Numbered from the stretch's first letter, positions 28,844-37,517 are shown. The stretch: DNA of 64,000 nt from CAZSXU01 sp964610505 (GCA_964610505.1 CAZSXU010000007.1:67787-131786), one strand, 5' to 3'. The notes: a model not told the origin generated them from the sequence alone. Numbers and translations are program-made.

Positions 28844-29614
28844 CTACCGATAGGTGCTCTTTACCGTTCCCCAGGTCGTCGATTCCGCCGGAACCGGACC
28901 GGCGCCCACGACGACGATTCCCCATGAGCAGATTTCGCCCGCGTCCCCGCCGTTCACATCCGCCACGTTCAATTCCCAGTCGCCGTAGACGTCGTGACCG
29001 TCAAACGAGGAAAGTGGCTCGGCGGGAATGTACGCGCGATCCTCGACCTGGCCGGCCGGGAAGCAGGTGCCGCAGTCGTCGGGTGAGCACTGGATCGGAA
29101 GATCGCCCTCGTCGGCGAGGTACACCCGTTTTTCGCACGTGAGATCGGCGTCACACCCTCCGGGGGTCTCCGGTTCGCCGGGGCGATTCAAAAGGATCAC
29201 GGTGTTTCCCTCGTGCGACAGGGTAACCACGAGGTCGCCGACCCATGTGTGCTGAATCTCGACGTACACATCGATGTCCACCACAATCCTGGATTCGCCC
29301 ACGGAGATGGCCGTGGTTACTCCCCCCGGATCCCCGTCGGGAATGTTCAGGTGCGGATCAAGCACGGCTCCCTGCGACAGTCCCTCTTCGCACCCGCAGC
29401 ACTTGATCAGCAGTCCGCAGGCGGAATGGTTCAGATCGATACAGATACGGCCGCCGCCGCAAGGTGTGCCCGGGACCTGATTCATACACGAGAGTGCGCT
29501 GCCGCACTCCACGGGACTGCCGCAGTCCCCACACTCGATCGCCGCCGCCGGGCCGGCGGAAACCAGGGCTGCGCACACCCAGATAAACGTCGCAGTTGTG
29601 ACCAACCGCTTCAT
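28844..29614 (-). CDS. exported proprotein-convertase P-domain protein
   Basis: 256 aa. A signal peptide (MKRLVTTATFIWVCAALVSAGPAAA) is followed by a Cys-rich region (about 30-85; CGDCGSPVECGSALSC, CGGGRICIDLNHSACGLLIKCCGCEEG) that may form disulfides. A P-domain (about 95-256) follows, with VDIDVYVEIQHTWVGDLVVTLSHEGNTVILLNRPG and a closing DVYGDWELNVADVNGGDAGEICSWGIVV. P-domains normally follow subtilisin-like proteases; here no protease is present, so it may be a free adhesive or stabilising module. The ATG at 29614 has GGAGG 6 nt upstream; the longer frame is non-coding. Confidence 0.82.
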   Translation of the reverse strand: MKRLVTTATFIWVCAALVSAGPAAAIECGDCGSPVECGSALSCMNQVPGTPCGGGRICIDLNHSACGLLIKCCGCEEGLSQGAVLDPHLNIPDGDPGGVTTAISVGESRIVVDIDVYVEIQHTWVGDLVVTLSHEGNTVILLNRPGEPETPGGCDADLTCEKRVYLADEGDLPIQCSPDDCGTCFPAGQVEDRAYIPAEPLSSFDGHDVYGDWELNVADVNGGDAGEICSWGIVVVGAGPVPAESTTWGTVKSTYR

Positions 29615-29688
29615 GATAACCTCCACATCGGGGTCGCTGTCTGGATCGGTACAGACCCTGAACACAGGTCCGCAACCTTCAGAATACG

Positions 29689-29717
29689 AGCTTATCACAT
29701 TTCGCGGCCGTTATCAA
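29689..29717 (-). promoter_or_regulatory. candidate sigma-70-like promoter for the P-domain gene
   Basis: On the minus strand TTGATA (29717-29712) and TAAGCT (29694-29689) are separated by 17 bp and lie about 75 bp before the ATG. The -10 match is weak. Confidence 0.3.
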
Positions 29718-29988
29718 GTGGGGGACGGAGGTACCGGGGGCAATTGCGCTCGCCATGCTGCGCGGAAGTTATCGAGTATCTGCAATGAAGATAGAAGAAT
29801 ACGGACAGATGGGTCCAGAGCCAGAAAGGCGCGGCACGGGATTCACCGGACGTCTGGAAGAATACACGGGGACAACGCACGAAAGAGAGCACAGAGGAAC
29901 CGCACAGGGGCGGGTCATGATCACCCCCGAGGCTCAATCGTGGTCTTGCGTGGGTTGTGCAAACCGCGGTCCACGTCTCCCCGGGCTT

Positions 29989-30261
29989 CTATAGGCCCAT
30001 GTCGGCGAGTGCGTTGATCGCTCGCTGGAGGACGGCCGAGAGATCGGGATGAGCGGCCTCGAGACTCTGTGTCGACTGCTCGAGTCTTTCCAGAAGACCC
30101 GCGTGTTTCTCAGAAGGCTCTTCCTCGGAACGCTCCAGGATTTCGGAGATGTCGCTCAACAGGCGCTCGAGGAGATCTCGGGAAATCTCGTCCACACGGT
30201 CGATCTGTTTCAGCCCCCTGTGGAGATTCTCGAGCGACTCGCGCAGCTCTCTCTTCTTCAT
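29989..30261 (-). CDS. DUF4404 family protein
   Basis: 90 aa: MKKRELRESLENLHRGLKQIDRVDEISRDLLERLLSDI, an acidic linker with SEEEPSEKHAG, and LLERLEQSTQSLEAAHPDLSAVLQRAINALADMGL. These are the N- and C-terminal signatures of DUF4404, a small all-helical family of unknown function. The frame remains open to 30444 inside the FKBP gene, but the ATG at 30261 gives the family-length protein. The FKBP lipoprotein gene upstream ends 30 bp earlier, so the two are probably cotranscribed. Confidence 0.85.
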   Translation of the reverse strand: MKKRELRESLENLHRGLKQIDRVDEISRDLLERLLSDISEILERSEEEPSEKHAGLLERLEQSTQSLEAAHPDLSAVLQRAINALADMGL

Positions 30262-30290
30262 TGAAGAACTCCGGTTCAAGGTCCGTTCGC

Positions 30291-30806
30291 CTATTCCGCA
30301 ATCTCCAGGAGCTCCACTTCGAAAATCAGCGCCTCGTCCGGCCCGATGAGATTGCCGGCCCCGCGCTTCCCGTAGGCCAAGTTCGATGGGATGAAGAGAC
30401 GGTACTTGCTTCCGACGCCCATGAGCTGGAGCCCCTCGGTCCACCCGCGAATCACCTGGTTGAGTCCGAACGTGGCGGGGCGCCCGCGCCTGTACGAGCT
30501 GTCGAATTCCGTTCCGTCAATCAGCGTCCCCCGGTAGTGGACGGTCACGCGGTCCGTGGCCGAGGGCTTCGGCCCGTCGCCTTCTTCGAGGACCTGGTAC
30601 TGCAGGCCGCTGGATGTAACGACGACGCCCTCTTTCGACCGGTTCTCGGCCAGGAAGGCCTTTCCCTTTTCGAGGGGGGTGGTCGGTGCAGCTTTCATGG
30701 CCGTAGACGGCATGTCGGCCGGTTGTGTCTGTCCGCCACCTGACCCACAGGATACGATTGCCGCGGACATCAGAACTGCCAGGACCGTGACGATCAATGC
30801 TCTCAT
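30291..30806 (-). CDS. FKBP-type peptidyl-prolyl isomerase lipoprotein
   Basis: 171 aa. The lipoprotein signal ends in AAIVSCGSGGG with the acylated Cys at about 20. A short helical segment (GKAFLAENRSKEGVVVTSSGLQYQVLEEGDG) leads to the FKBP domain: VTVHYRGTLIDGTEFDSSYRRGRPATFGLNQVIRGWTEGLQLMGVGSKYRLFIPSNLAYG and LIFEVELLEI, with the usual Asp, Phe, Val-Ile and Trp pocket. Such proteins speed proline isomerisation in the periplasm. A second, larger FKBP lies at 32060-32770, with the LIM-DA1 peptidase between them. Confidence 0.93.
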   Translation of the reverse strand: MRALIVTVLAVLMSAAIVSCGSGGGQTQPADMPSTAMKAAPTTPLEKGKAFLAENRSKEGVVVTSSGLQYQVLEEGDGPKPSATDRVTVHYRGTLIDGTEFDSSYRRGRPATFGLNQVIRGWTEGLQLMGVGSKYRLFIPSNLAYGKRGAGNLIGPDEALIFEVELLEIAE

Positions 30807-30891
30807 GTGTCCGTCCTTTCGTGTTCAGGTTCAACTCGGTTCCAGCTGAGCATAACCGAGAGCAGGACGGAATTCAACTTCTCGGGGAGCA

Positions 30892-31899
30892 TCAGCCGTC
30901 CGTGGGGAAGCGCCTGTGTTCCCGGACGTAGGCGAGGATGGAGTCGAGGGGGTACTGGCGGTAGCTCTTGAGCGCGGCCCGAAATCCATCCCCGTAAACC
31001 GGATCATCATTGTGCTCCATCACCCGCATCCGGTGCTCGGCGCCGAGTGTCCCCATCTGCTGGAGCCATAGGTAGGAGATGAGTTCGCAGATGCCTTCTT
31101 CCACGCGCAGGGGCAGCTCGGGGAATCCTTCGAGAAACAACCAGGCATGGCCGAGCTCGTGGGCCGCCACAGAACAGAAGTGCTCATAGGGAAGACCGCG
31201 GAGGATCAAGATCTCTTCCACCGTTCGCTCGATGACTTCGCCGTTTTGCGACCACAGGGCCGTGCGGGTGTTTCCACTCAGGTCACGGGAGCCGCCTTCC
31301 TTGAGTTCGCGGAGATCCACAAGCCCGAGTGGCGTCTTGGCCGATCCCAGGTCCAGGCCCAGGACTCGGAGCGTGCCTCGGACTCCGGAGAGAATCGCTT
31401 TGCCTTCAGCGAAATCGTCAACGGCGGATTCCCGGCAGAGCGTGCACATCACCCTGCCGTCGTCATACCGGACGCCGCCTCCTGTCAGACCGTCGCAAAC
31501 GAGCCGGCCGCAGCTGAAGCAGGCAGGTAACTCGTTTTCATGGTGGGGGCAGTAGATGTCCCCCCAGCTGTTCTCGACGTAGGTGGATCGGATCGGAAGG
31601 CCGCAGACCATGCAGCGGGGACAGAAGATCTCCGTATAGCAGTTCTCGCAGTAGGGGCGCCCCCCGTTCTCGTAGAAGGCATTGTCGGCAAAGGGTCGCC
31701 CGCAGTGCGTGCAGACGAAGTGTTCAGGGTGCCAGCATTTCTCCAGGGCCGAGATGTATTCCCCTGCGATCGGCTCTCCGCAGGCGGCGCACACCGGAGC
31801 TTCCGGCCGGTCCCCGGTTTGCGCGAATGCAGGCGCGTCCGAGACGGCAGGGTAGAGGAAGAACAGCAACAGCCCTATGAGCACAACTCTTCTCATCAT
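30892..31899 (-). CDS. exported LIM-DA1-like zinc metallopeptidase
   Basis: 335 aa. Signal peptide (about 1-26). LIM zinc finger: Cys37, Cys40, His57, His60, Cys63, Cys66, Cys84, Cys87, a near-canonical two-zinc pattern. A LIM-like second finger follows (about 93-165; CPRCMVCG, CFSCGRLVC, DDGRVMCTLC). The C-terminal part is a DA1-like peptidase: ILILRGLPYEHF, AHELGHAWLFLEGFPELP (His247, Glu248, His251) and VEEGICELISYLWL, closely resembling plant DA1 around its HEMMH site. Plant DA1 is a ubiquitin-activated peptidase, but this protein is exported and has no ubiquitin-interacting motif. The ATG at 31899 follows a weak AGGG; the longer frame lacks a signal. It is flanked by FKBP genes. Confidence 0.85.
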   Translation of the reverse strand: MMRRVVLIGLLLFFLYPAVSDAPAFAQTGDRPEAPVCAACGEPIAGEYISALEKCWHPEHFVCTHCGRPFADNAFYENGGRPYCENCYTEIFCPRCMVCGLPIRSTYVENSWGDIYCPHHENELPACFSCGRLVCDGLTGGGVRYDDGRVMCTLCRESAVDDFAEGKAILSGVRGTLRVLGLDLGSAKTPLGLVDLRELKEGGSRDLSGNTRTALWSQNGEVIERTVEEILILRGLPYEHFCSVAAHELGHAWLFLEGFPELPLRVEEGICELISYLWLQQMGTLGAEHRMRVMEHNDDPVYGDGFRAALKSYRQYPLDSILAYVREHRRFPTDG

Positions 31900-31959
31900 G
31901 CACCCTGCAGATATTATCGGGAAGGAGGAAGCGCGTTGCGAGTTCTTTCTGGCCGTACC

Positions 31960-32005
31960 CGCGGAGCGGGGGACGGTCACGACTCCGACCGTCCCCCGCT
32001 CCGCG
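31960..32005. repeat. perfect 19-bp inverted repeat (REP-like or bidirectional terminator)
   Basis: CGCGGAGCGGGGGACGGTC (31960-31978) pairs with GACCGTCCCCCGCTCCGCG (31987-32005) around an 8-nt loop. It lies between the FKBP stop and the LIM-DA1 start, both on the minus strand. No T-run follows, so a dispersed palindromic element is as likely as a terminator. Confidence 0.6.
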
Positions 32006-32059
32006 AACACATCCCGGCGTTTCGAATCCGGGCAATCTGTGGCGGGTCTTGGGCTTCAG

Positions 32060-32770
32060 CTATTCTCCAATTCCGATCAACTCCACCTCGAAGATCAACG
32101 TGGCGTTCGGGCCGATCATCTGCCCGGCGCCGCGCTCTCCGTAGGCGAGATCCGGGGGAATGTACAGTTTGTACTTGCTTCCGACGGACATCAGCTGCAG
32201 GCCCTCGGTCCAGCCCTTGATGACGGCGTTCAGCATGAAAGTGGCCGGTTCGCCGCGCTTGTAGGAGCTGTCGAATTCCGTCCCGTCGAGGAGCGTGCCA
32301 CTGTAGTGGACGGTGACCTCGTCCGTTGGTTTGGGTTTCGGACCGTTCCCTTCGGTCAACACTTCGTACTGAAGGCCGCTCGCGGTTGTTTTCACCCCGT
32401 CCCTCTTCTCGTTTTCGGCGAGGAAAGTCTCGCCTTCGGTGACGTTGCCGCTGCTCAGTTCCTCCCGCTGCCTGTTCCCCGCCTCCTGCATCTGCTGCTG
32501 AAACTGAGCCATGACGTCCGACATTTCATCGGTGCTGAGGAGGGGCTCTTTGCCCTCCACGGTGTCCTGGATGCCCTGGAGGAGAGAGGCGATGTCGATG
32601 TCGACCGGCATGCGTTTCACGTAGCCGCCGAAGTCCATGCCCAACGCGTAGCTCGATTTCTCGACGAAGTTCTTCAGTTCCGTCTTGGCGGCGGTCTCTC
32701 CGTTCTCCGCGCAGGAGAGAAGCGATAGAATCACTACGACCATCAGAGTCGCGATCGGAACGCGTATCAT
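32060..32770 (-). CDS. FKBP-type peptidyl-prolyl isomerase with FKBP_N dimerisation domain
   Basis: 236 aa. The lipoprotein signal ends at LSLLSCAENG (Cys about 20). A helical FKBP_N-type domain (about 30-120; KSSYALGMDFGGYVKRM, LLQGIQDTVEGKEPLLSTDEMSDVMAQFQQQMQEAGNRQ) resembles the dimerisation arm of FkpA and Mip. The FKBP domain (about 130-236) has VTVHYSGTLLDGTEFDSSYKRGEPATFMLNAVIKGWTEGLQLMSVGSKYKLYIPPDLAYGERGAG. AAAGGAT precedes the ATG at 32770. It should act as a periplasmic chaperone-isomerase. The frame upstream to 33286 is the antisense of the tricorn gene end and is not coding. Confidence 0.94.
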   Translation of the reverse strand: MIRVPIATLMVVVILSLLSCAENGETAAKTELKNFVEKSSYALGMDFGGYVKRMPVDIDIASLLQGIQDTVEGKEPLLSTDEMSDVMAQFQQQMQEAGNRQREELSSGNVTEGETFLAENEKRDGVKTTASGLQYEVLTEGNGPKPKPTDEVTVHYSGTLLDGTEFDSSYKRGEPATFMLNAVIKGWTEGLQLMSVGSKYKLYIPPDLAYGERGAGQMIGPNATLIFEVELIGIGE

Positions 32771-33011
32771 GGGCAAATCCTTTCTGTTGGAGTCGCCTGC
32801 AAGCCTCGAGGGTGAAGACGGTTGGAAACCCAGGAGGGCGGGATCAATTCCGTGGTGCAACACGTGCCAAGATACATCCGATTCGGGCCGAGAGCAAAGA
32901 ATTTCTTCGCTGTGCGGAGGGAAGCGAGGGACGAAATCCGGGGGGAGTGGGGTGGAGCGGGAGCGGGTGAATCGTACGTGGGGCATAGGGAACCGGAAGT
33001 GGGGAAGCATG

Positions 33012-33046
33012 AAAAGGCCCTCTCCATCCTTCGGATGGAGAGGGCC
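33012..33046 (-). terminator. rho-independent terminator after the tricorn gene
   Basis: Read on the minus strand, a 14-bp GC-rich stem (GGCCCTCTCCATCC with its complement, 33046-33016) closes a 3-nt loop and is followed at once by TTTT (33015-33012). It begins 13 bp after the tricorn stop codon, so it separates that transcript from the FKBP gene. Confidence 0.85.
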
Positions 33047-33059
33047 TCGAAGGGTCAAC

Positions 33060-36000
33060 CTATCGATCTTCCGAGCGAATTCCCATCCCACTTCGATCCG
33101 GGAAAGCCGGACGGGAAGGAGGCGTATAGGGATTCCTCCGGACCTCGTCGAGCATATGTTCGATGGCGGCTTCGATCTGAGGATCGGATCCATCCACCAT
33201 GAGCGCCGGGTCATCCATGACTTCGATATCGGGATCCACACCGTGTCCCTCGATGCCCCAGGTTCCGTCCTTCTCGTAGAAGCCAAAGGTCGGCACGCTC
33301 GTGTATCCCCCGTCGATGAGCCGCGGGTTGCCGCTCATGCCCACCAAGCCACCCCACGTCCGCATACCGATGAGCTTCCCGAGCCCCTTGTGCCGGAAGA
33401 GGAACGGGAAGTAGTCGCCGCCCGAACCGGCGAGCCCGTTGATGAGCATGCACTTCGGCCCGTGGTGAGCATCGCCGGGCGTCACCCAGTCCTTGCCCTG
33501 ATTGTAGCGCGTGGCCCAGTAGCTGATGACCGGTCGGTCGAGAAGTTCGATCATCCGTGTCGGGACCCAACCGCCGCCGTTCCAGCGCTCGTCAACGATG
33601 AGTGCGTCCTTCTCGAGCTGCCCCCAGAACTGGCGCCAGAGCTCGTTCATTCCCCACGTGGCCGTATTCGGAACATAGATGTAGCCGACCCGGCCGTCCG
33701 TCTTCTCCTCTACATGGGCCCGGGTCCTCTCGATCCAGGAGCGGAATCGGAGCCCGAACTCCTCATCGGCCGTCAACAAGGTCACGACCACCTGCCGGGC
33801 ATCGTCATCCACCTTCGGTTTGTCCGACACCGTGAGGGTCACGGTCTTTCCGGCCAGACCCTGGAAGGCGGCCCAGGGGTCTTTCGCCGTGTCGATCGGT
33901 ACGCCGTTGACGGCCAGAAGATAGTCCCCGACCGCCACCTCGACGGCGGGCTGGCTTAAGGGGCCGCGGTCCTCGATGTCCCAGGTCCCACCCTCGTAGA
34001 TCCTGGAGATCCGGTACGCGCCGCGGGAGAGTTCGAAATCGCAACCCAGCATCCCGACCGGCACCGTGGGCGGCCTCTCCTCATCGCCGCCGAAGTAGTA
34101 CGCGTGCCCCACGTTGAGCTCGGAGATCATCTCGCCAATCACGTAACTCACGTCCTCCCGGGAGGCACAGTCGGCGAGCATCACTTCGTACTGCTTGCGC
34201 ACGGCTTCCCAGTCCACACCGTGCATGTTGGCGTCGTAGAAGAAGTCGCGGTGGATCCGCCAGGCCTCGTTGAAGATCTGTGCCCATTCCGTCGGGGGAT
34301 CGATCGTGGCCGTCATGCCCGAGGTCGAAATCATGTCTTCCATCGTCTGGTCGGGCTGCGCGTCGACGATGGCCATCGCCCGTTCCTTGTCGATGACGAG
34401 CAGCTTCTTCCCGTCGGCCGACATCGCGAAATCCCCTACGCCGTCGATGACGACCTTGTCCCTCTCGTCGTCCTTCTCGGCCCCGGGGTCAAAGATGTGA
34501 ATGGAGGGATCTCCCCGCATGCCGCGAGTCGGCCTCCGCGTGTAGACGAGTTTGCCCTCATCACTCACGCTGAGGTAGTTGAAGCCGCCACGCTCGACGG
34601 GGAGGGGAACCGCCCGGCGCTCGAACCCCTCGATGTCGATCTCGACCGGTTCGATCTTGTCCTCGTCGTCTTCCGCATCTTCGTCCTCGTTCTCCGCGTC
34701 CTTATCTTCGTCCTCCGCGTCCTCATCTTCGTCCTCATCCTCCCCCCATTCCTCTTCATCACTCTCGGGAGCGAAGGGGGAGGGTTCGTCCTTCTCAAGA
34801 GGAACCAGGAACAGCCGGTCGGTTTCCGCGTAGACCCAGTTGAAACCGTAGTCACCGAACATCGGGCTGGAGAATTCGCGCTCCGACGCGAAGTAGAGGT
34901 ACTTGCCCTCACGGTCAAAGGTCGGCCAGGTATCGTTGAATCTGCCCGAGGTCAACCGGTCCTTGTCGTCCTTCTCAACGTTGTAGAGCCAGATGACGTT
35001 GAGGCCGCGTGGCGACTCCGGAACGGCAAATGTCAACCAGTTCGAATCACTCGACCAGCTGACACGGCCGCGGTCCGCCGTGGGCGTGCGGTGAACCTGC
35101 CGCGTCCGGCCCGAGTCGATGTTGTGGATGAAGAGCGTGCCGGCCATGTCCCAGAAGGAGACCCACTTGGAGTCCGGCGACCAGATCGGATCATAGAGGT
35201 ATCCCTTCCCGAGCTTCGTCAACCGGCGGGCCTCGGCCCGGCCGTCCGACTGGGCTACCCAGAGTTCGTAGTTCCCGTCGGTCTGGGCGAAGTAGGCGAT
35301 CCACTGTCCGTCGGGACTCCACGCCGGATCACGCTCGGCGTTGCCTGCGGTCCGGTGGAGGTTGACGGGAGATCCCTTCTTGGCCGGCAGTGTCCAGATG
35401 TCGCCCCGCGCTTCGACCACGACCCGTTTCCCGGTGGATGAAATGTCGACGTTGTAGATCAGTTTGCTCGCGTCCACCGACTGGAGACGGATCTGCGGCC
35501 GATCGCCGGGGATCGAAACGGGAACAACCCGCGTCTCTTCAGTGTCCAGATCGAGGAGAACCAGATCGCTTCCCATCTGAAAGACGATGTCGTCGGGTCC
35601 GATGGACGGCCACTTTACGTCATAGTCGCTGAAATGCGTGACCTGCCGGCTCCGGCCGGTCGCCACATCGTACTGCCAGATGTTCAGCCGGTGGTCGGGG
35701 CCCGCGTCGGAGAGGTAGTAGATCTTGTCCCCATGCCACATCGGTTGCGTGTCTGTGCCTTCCCAGTCCGTGATCTTCCGGGACGTGTGACGGTCGAGAT
35801 GGAAGAGCCAGATGTCGGTTGCCATGCCTCCCCGGTAGCGTTTCCAGGTGCGGTGATCGCGGGAGTGCGGGGTGTAGGCGAGCCACTTGCCGTCAGGGCT
35901 GATCGTGGCGTTGGCGCCGTAGGGAACAGGCAGCTTGTCGGCCAGCCCGCCCTCGGGGGATACGGAGAACAAGCCGCGACTCATGGGCACCGAGCCCTGG

Positions 36001-36395
36001 CCCCAGAGAGAGTAGATGATCCGGCCGTCACGGGTCCAATCGGTCGGCACTTCGGGGTAGGGGTGATGCGTCACGCGGAAGGGAGCGCCCCCGGCCGTCG
36101 GCACGGTATAGAGGTCCCGGTTTCCATCGTAGTTTCCGAGGAACGCGATGAACCGCCCGTCGGGACTGAAAGTCGCATAGCGTTCCTGACCCTTCGGACT
36201 CGACAGAGGAACGGCCGTGCCCCCGTCTTTGGAGACCACCCAGAGATCATTGGCATAGGTGAAGACGATGTGCGTGGCGCTTACGTCCGGGTAGCGAAGC
36301 ATGCCCGCGTGGGGTTCCACGGCGGACGCCGGAACGACGGACAGCAGAAGAACCGCGATCAGAAACAGACCTGTACTCCCATGCCGAGCAGACAT
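33060..36395 (-). CDS. tricorn-type S41 protease, exported
   Basis: 1111 aa, the usual tricorn length. A signal peptide (about 1-26) is followed by beta-propeller repeats with WSPDG, FSPDGRFIAFL and related PD40 motifs (about 30-640). An acidic linker rich in Asp, Glu, Lys and Ala sits at about 545-585. Then comes the PDZ-containing C-terminal half (VAVGDYLLAVNGVPIDTAKDPWAAFQGLAGKTVTLTV) and the S41 catalytic core with RWNGGGWVPTRMIELLDRP and the nucleophile Ser in GLAGSGGDYFPF. Tricorn proteases degrade oligopeptides; many bacterial homologues are exported, as here. GGAGGAAGT precedes the ATG at 36395. A terminator follows. The 445-aa plus-strand frame at 34104-35441 is its shadow. Confidence 0.93.
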   Translation of the reverse strand: MSARHGSTGLFLIAVLLLSVVPASAVEPHAGMLRYPDVSATHIVFTYANDLWVVSKDGGTAVPLSSPKGQERYATFSPDGRFIAFLGNYDGNRDLYTVPTAGGAPFRVTHHPYPEVPTDWTRDGRIIYSLWGQGSVPMSRGLFSVSPEGGLADKLPVPYGANATISPDGKWLAYTPHSRDHRTWKRYRGGMATDIWLFHLDRHTSRKITDWEGTDTQPMWHGDKIYYLSDAGPDHRLNIWQYDVATGRSRQVTHFSDYDVKWPSIGPDDIVFQMGSDLVLLDLDTEETRVVPVSIPGDRPQIRLQSVDASKLIYNVDISSTGKRVVVEARGDIWTLPAKKGSPVNLHRTAGNAERDPAWSPDGQWIAYFAQTDGNYELWVAQSDGRAEARRLTKLGKGYLYDPIWSPDSKWVSFWDMAGTLFIHNIDSGRTRQVHRTPTADRGRVSWSSDSNWLTFAVPESPRGLNVIWLYNVEKDDKDRLTSGRFNDTWPTFDREGKYLYFASEREFSSPMFGDYGFNWVYAETDRLFLVPLEKDEPSPFAPESDEEEWGEDEDEDEDAEDEDKDAENEDEDAEDDEDKIEPVEIDIEGFERRAVPLPVERGGFNYLSVSDEGKLVYTRRPTRGMRGDPSIHIFDPGAEKDDERDKVVIDGVGDFAMSADGKKLLVIDKERAMAIVDAQPDQTMEDMISTSGMTATIDPPTEWAQIFNEAWRIHRDFFYDANMHGVDWEAVRKQYEVMLADCASREDVSYVIGEMISELNVGHAYYFGGDEERPPTVPVGMLGCDFELSRGAYRISRIYEGGTWDIEDRGPLSQPAVEVAVGDYLLAVNGVPIDTAKDPWAAFQGLAGKTVTLTVSDKPKVDDDARQVVVTLLTADEEFGLRFRSWIERTRAHVEEKTDGRVGYIYVPNTATWGMNELWRQFWGQLEKDALIVDERWNGGGWVPTRMIELLDRPVISYWATRYNQGKDWVTPGDAHHGPKCMLINGLAGSGGDYFPFLFRHKGLGKLIGMRTWGGLVGMSGNPRLIDGGYTSVPTFGFYEKDGTWGIEGHGVDPDIEVMDDPALMVDGSDPQIEAAIEHMLDEVRRNPYTPPSRPAFPDRSGMGIRSEDR

Positions 36396-36555
36396 ACTTC
36401 CTCCTTGGATTGGATCCTCATAGGGGTACCGTGGAAGGGGATCCCCCGCCCGTGTCCCCACCTTCACTGTCTCTGACGCCCGGCGGCTCCAGAACGTTGC
36501 ATGTCCGGGTGGTTCGAGCGTCACTGGGTAGTACGGTTCAACGGCGTGAGCGGTT

Positions 36556-36984
36556 TCACGTGCCGCGGATGACGGCCAGAAATCGTTCCGGAATCGCCGT
36601 CACCTGTTTCTTCTCCAGATCCAGGAAAACGACTCCCGTTCGAGCCAGCGCAATGGTCCTCCCGGACTCAGGGTCGGTGACGCGGTAGATCAGGTCGCAG
36701 CCCCGGGACCGGACGTCTCCGGCCGAGATCTCCACGCCAAGGGTCTGCCCGTGGAAGGCCTCGGCCTCGTAGCGGATCGCCAGATCGGCAATCATGAGCC
36801 CGCAGCCGTCCGTGTCCGCCTCGTCCATCCCGAAGTGCCGGAAGAAGCGGAAGCGGGCGTCATGGAGAATGGAGATCAGGGCATCGTGGCCCAGGTGGCC
36901 GCCGTAGTTAATGTCCGAGATCCGGACGGTGGTCTCCGTCCGGCAGAGCGGGGGCTCCGGGAATTCGATCTGGACTCTAGCCAT
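36556..36984 (-). CDS. hotdog-fold acyl-CoA thioesterase (4HBT family)
   Basis: 142 aa. The hotdog signature includes VRISDINYGGHLGHDALISILHDARFRFFRHFG and later VEISAGDVRSRGCDLIYRVTDPESGRTIALARTGVVFLDLEKKQ. The Asp in SDINYGGH is the usual active residue of YbgC-type enzymes. It likely hydrolyses acyl-CoA thioesters; the chain length is unknown. It starts 10 bp after the YaiI-like gene ends, so the two are one transcript. Confidence 0.87.
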   Translation of the reverse strand: MARVQIEFPEPPLCRTETTVRISDINYGGHLGHDALISILHDARFRFFRHFGMDEADTDGCGLMIADLAIRYEAEAFHGQTLGVEISAGDVRSRGCDLIYRVTDPESGRTIALARTGVVFLDLEKKQVTAIPERFLAVIRGT

Positions 36985-36993
36985 GTGATGTCC

Positions 36994-37449
36994 TCACGGA
37001 TCCTCCCGCCTCTGTGTCAGCCAGCGGTCGAGCGCGGCCGCGAACTTCTTCCGGTCGCCCGCTCCGAGCGGGGCCGGCCCACCGAGGGGAAGACCGCCGG
37101 AGCGCAGCTCGTAGAGGAGATCCCTTGTGGCGAGACGCTCGCCGACGTTGTCTTCCGTGTACAGATCGCCTCTCGGATCCAGGCCCGTGGCCCCCTTCTT
37201 GACGACGCGGGCCGCCAATGGAATGTCCGCCGTGATCACCAGATCACCGGCCGCCAGGTTCCCGACGATGTGGTTGTCGGCCTCGTCGGCTCCGGCTCCA
37301 ACGGCGACCGCCGTGATGAGGTTCGTTTCGGGTGTGCTCATCTCGCGATCCGCCACAAGGCGGACCTGAATCCTCAGTCGTTTCGCGGCGCGGAAGATGA
37401 TCTCGCGGATGGTCCGAGGACAGGCGTCGGCGTCGATCCAGATCTTCAC
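36994..37449 (-). CDS. YaiI/YqxD family protein (DUF188)
   Basis: 151 aa from a GTG at 37449. The start VKIWIDADACPRTIREIIFRAAKR, the DNHIVGNLAAGDLVITADIPLAARVVKKGATGLDPRGDLYTEDNVGERLATRDLL block and the overall length match DUF188, a PIN-like family with predicted nuclease fold. An ATG at 37491 would add 14 residues not found in relatives; neither start has a strong ribosome site. Function of the family is unproven. It precedes the thioesterase gene by 9 bp. Confidence 0.88.
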   Translation of the reverse strand: MKIWIDADACPRTIREIIFRAAKRLRIQVRLVADREMSTPETNLITAVAVGAGADEADNHIVGNLAAGDLVITADIPLAARVVKKGATGLDPRGDLYTEDNVGERLATRDLLYELRSGGLPLGGPAPLGAGDRKKFAAALDRWLTQRREDP

Positions 37450-37517
37450 AAGGGGGGTCCGGTTGTTTGAGACGGATCTAATAGGAAACATTATGTAAAT
37501 CGCCCAACGGATTAATT

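Noticed and set aside
33060..33286. N-terminal extension of the FKBP gene (to 33286)
   Set aside because: It overlaps the 3' end of the tricorn gene and the terminator; the ATG at 32770 starts a lipoprotein signal and has AAAGGAT.
34104..35441. 445-aa plus-strand frame
   Set aside because: Antisense to the tricorn protease gene; no family features.
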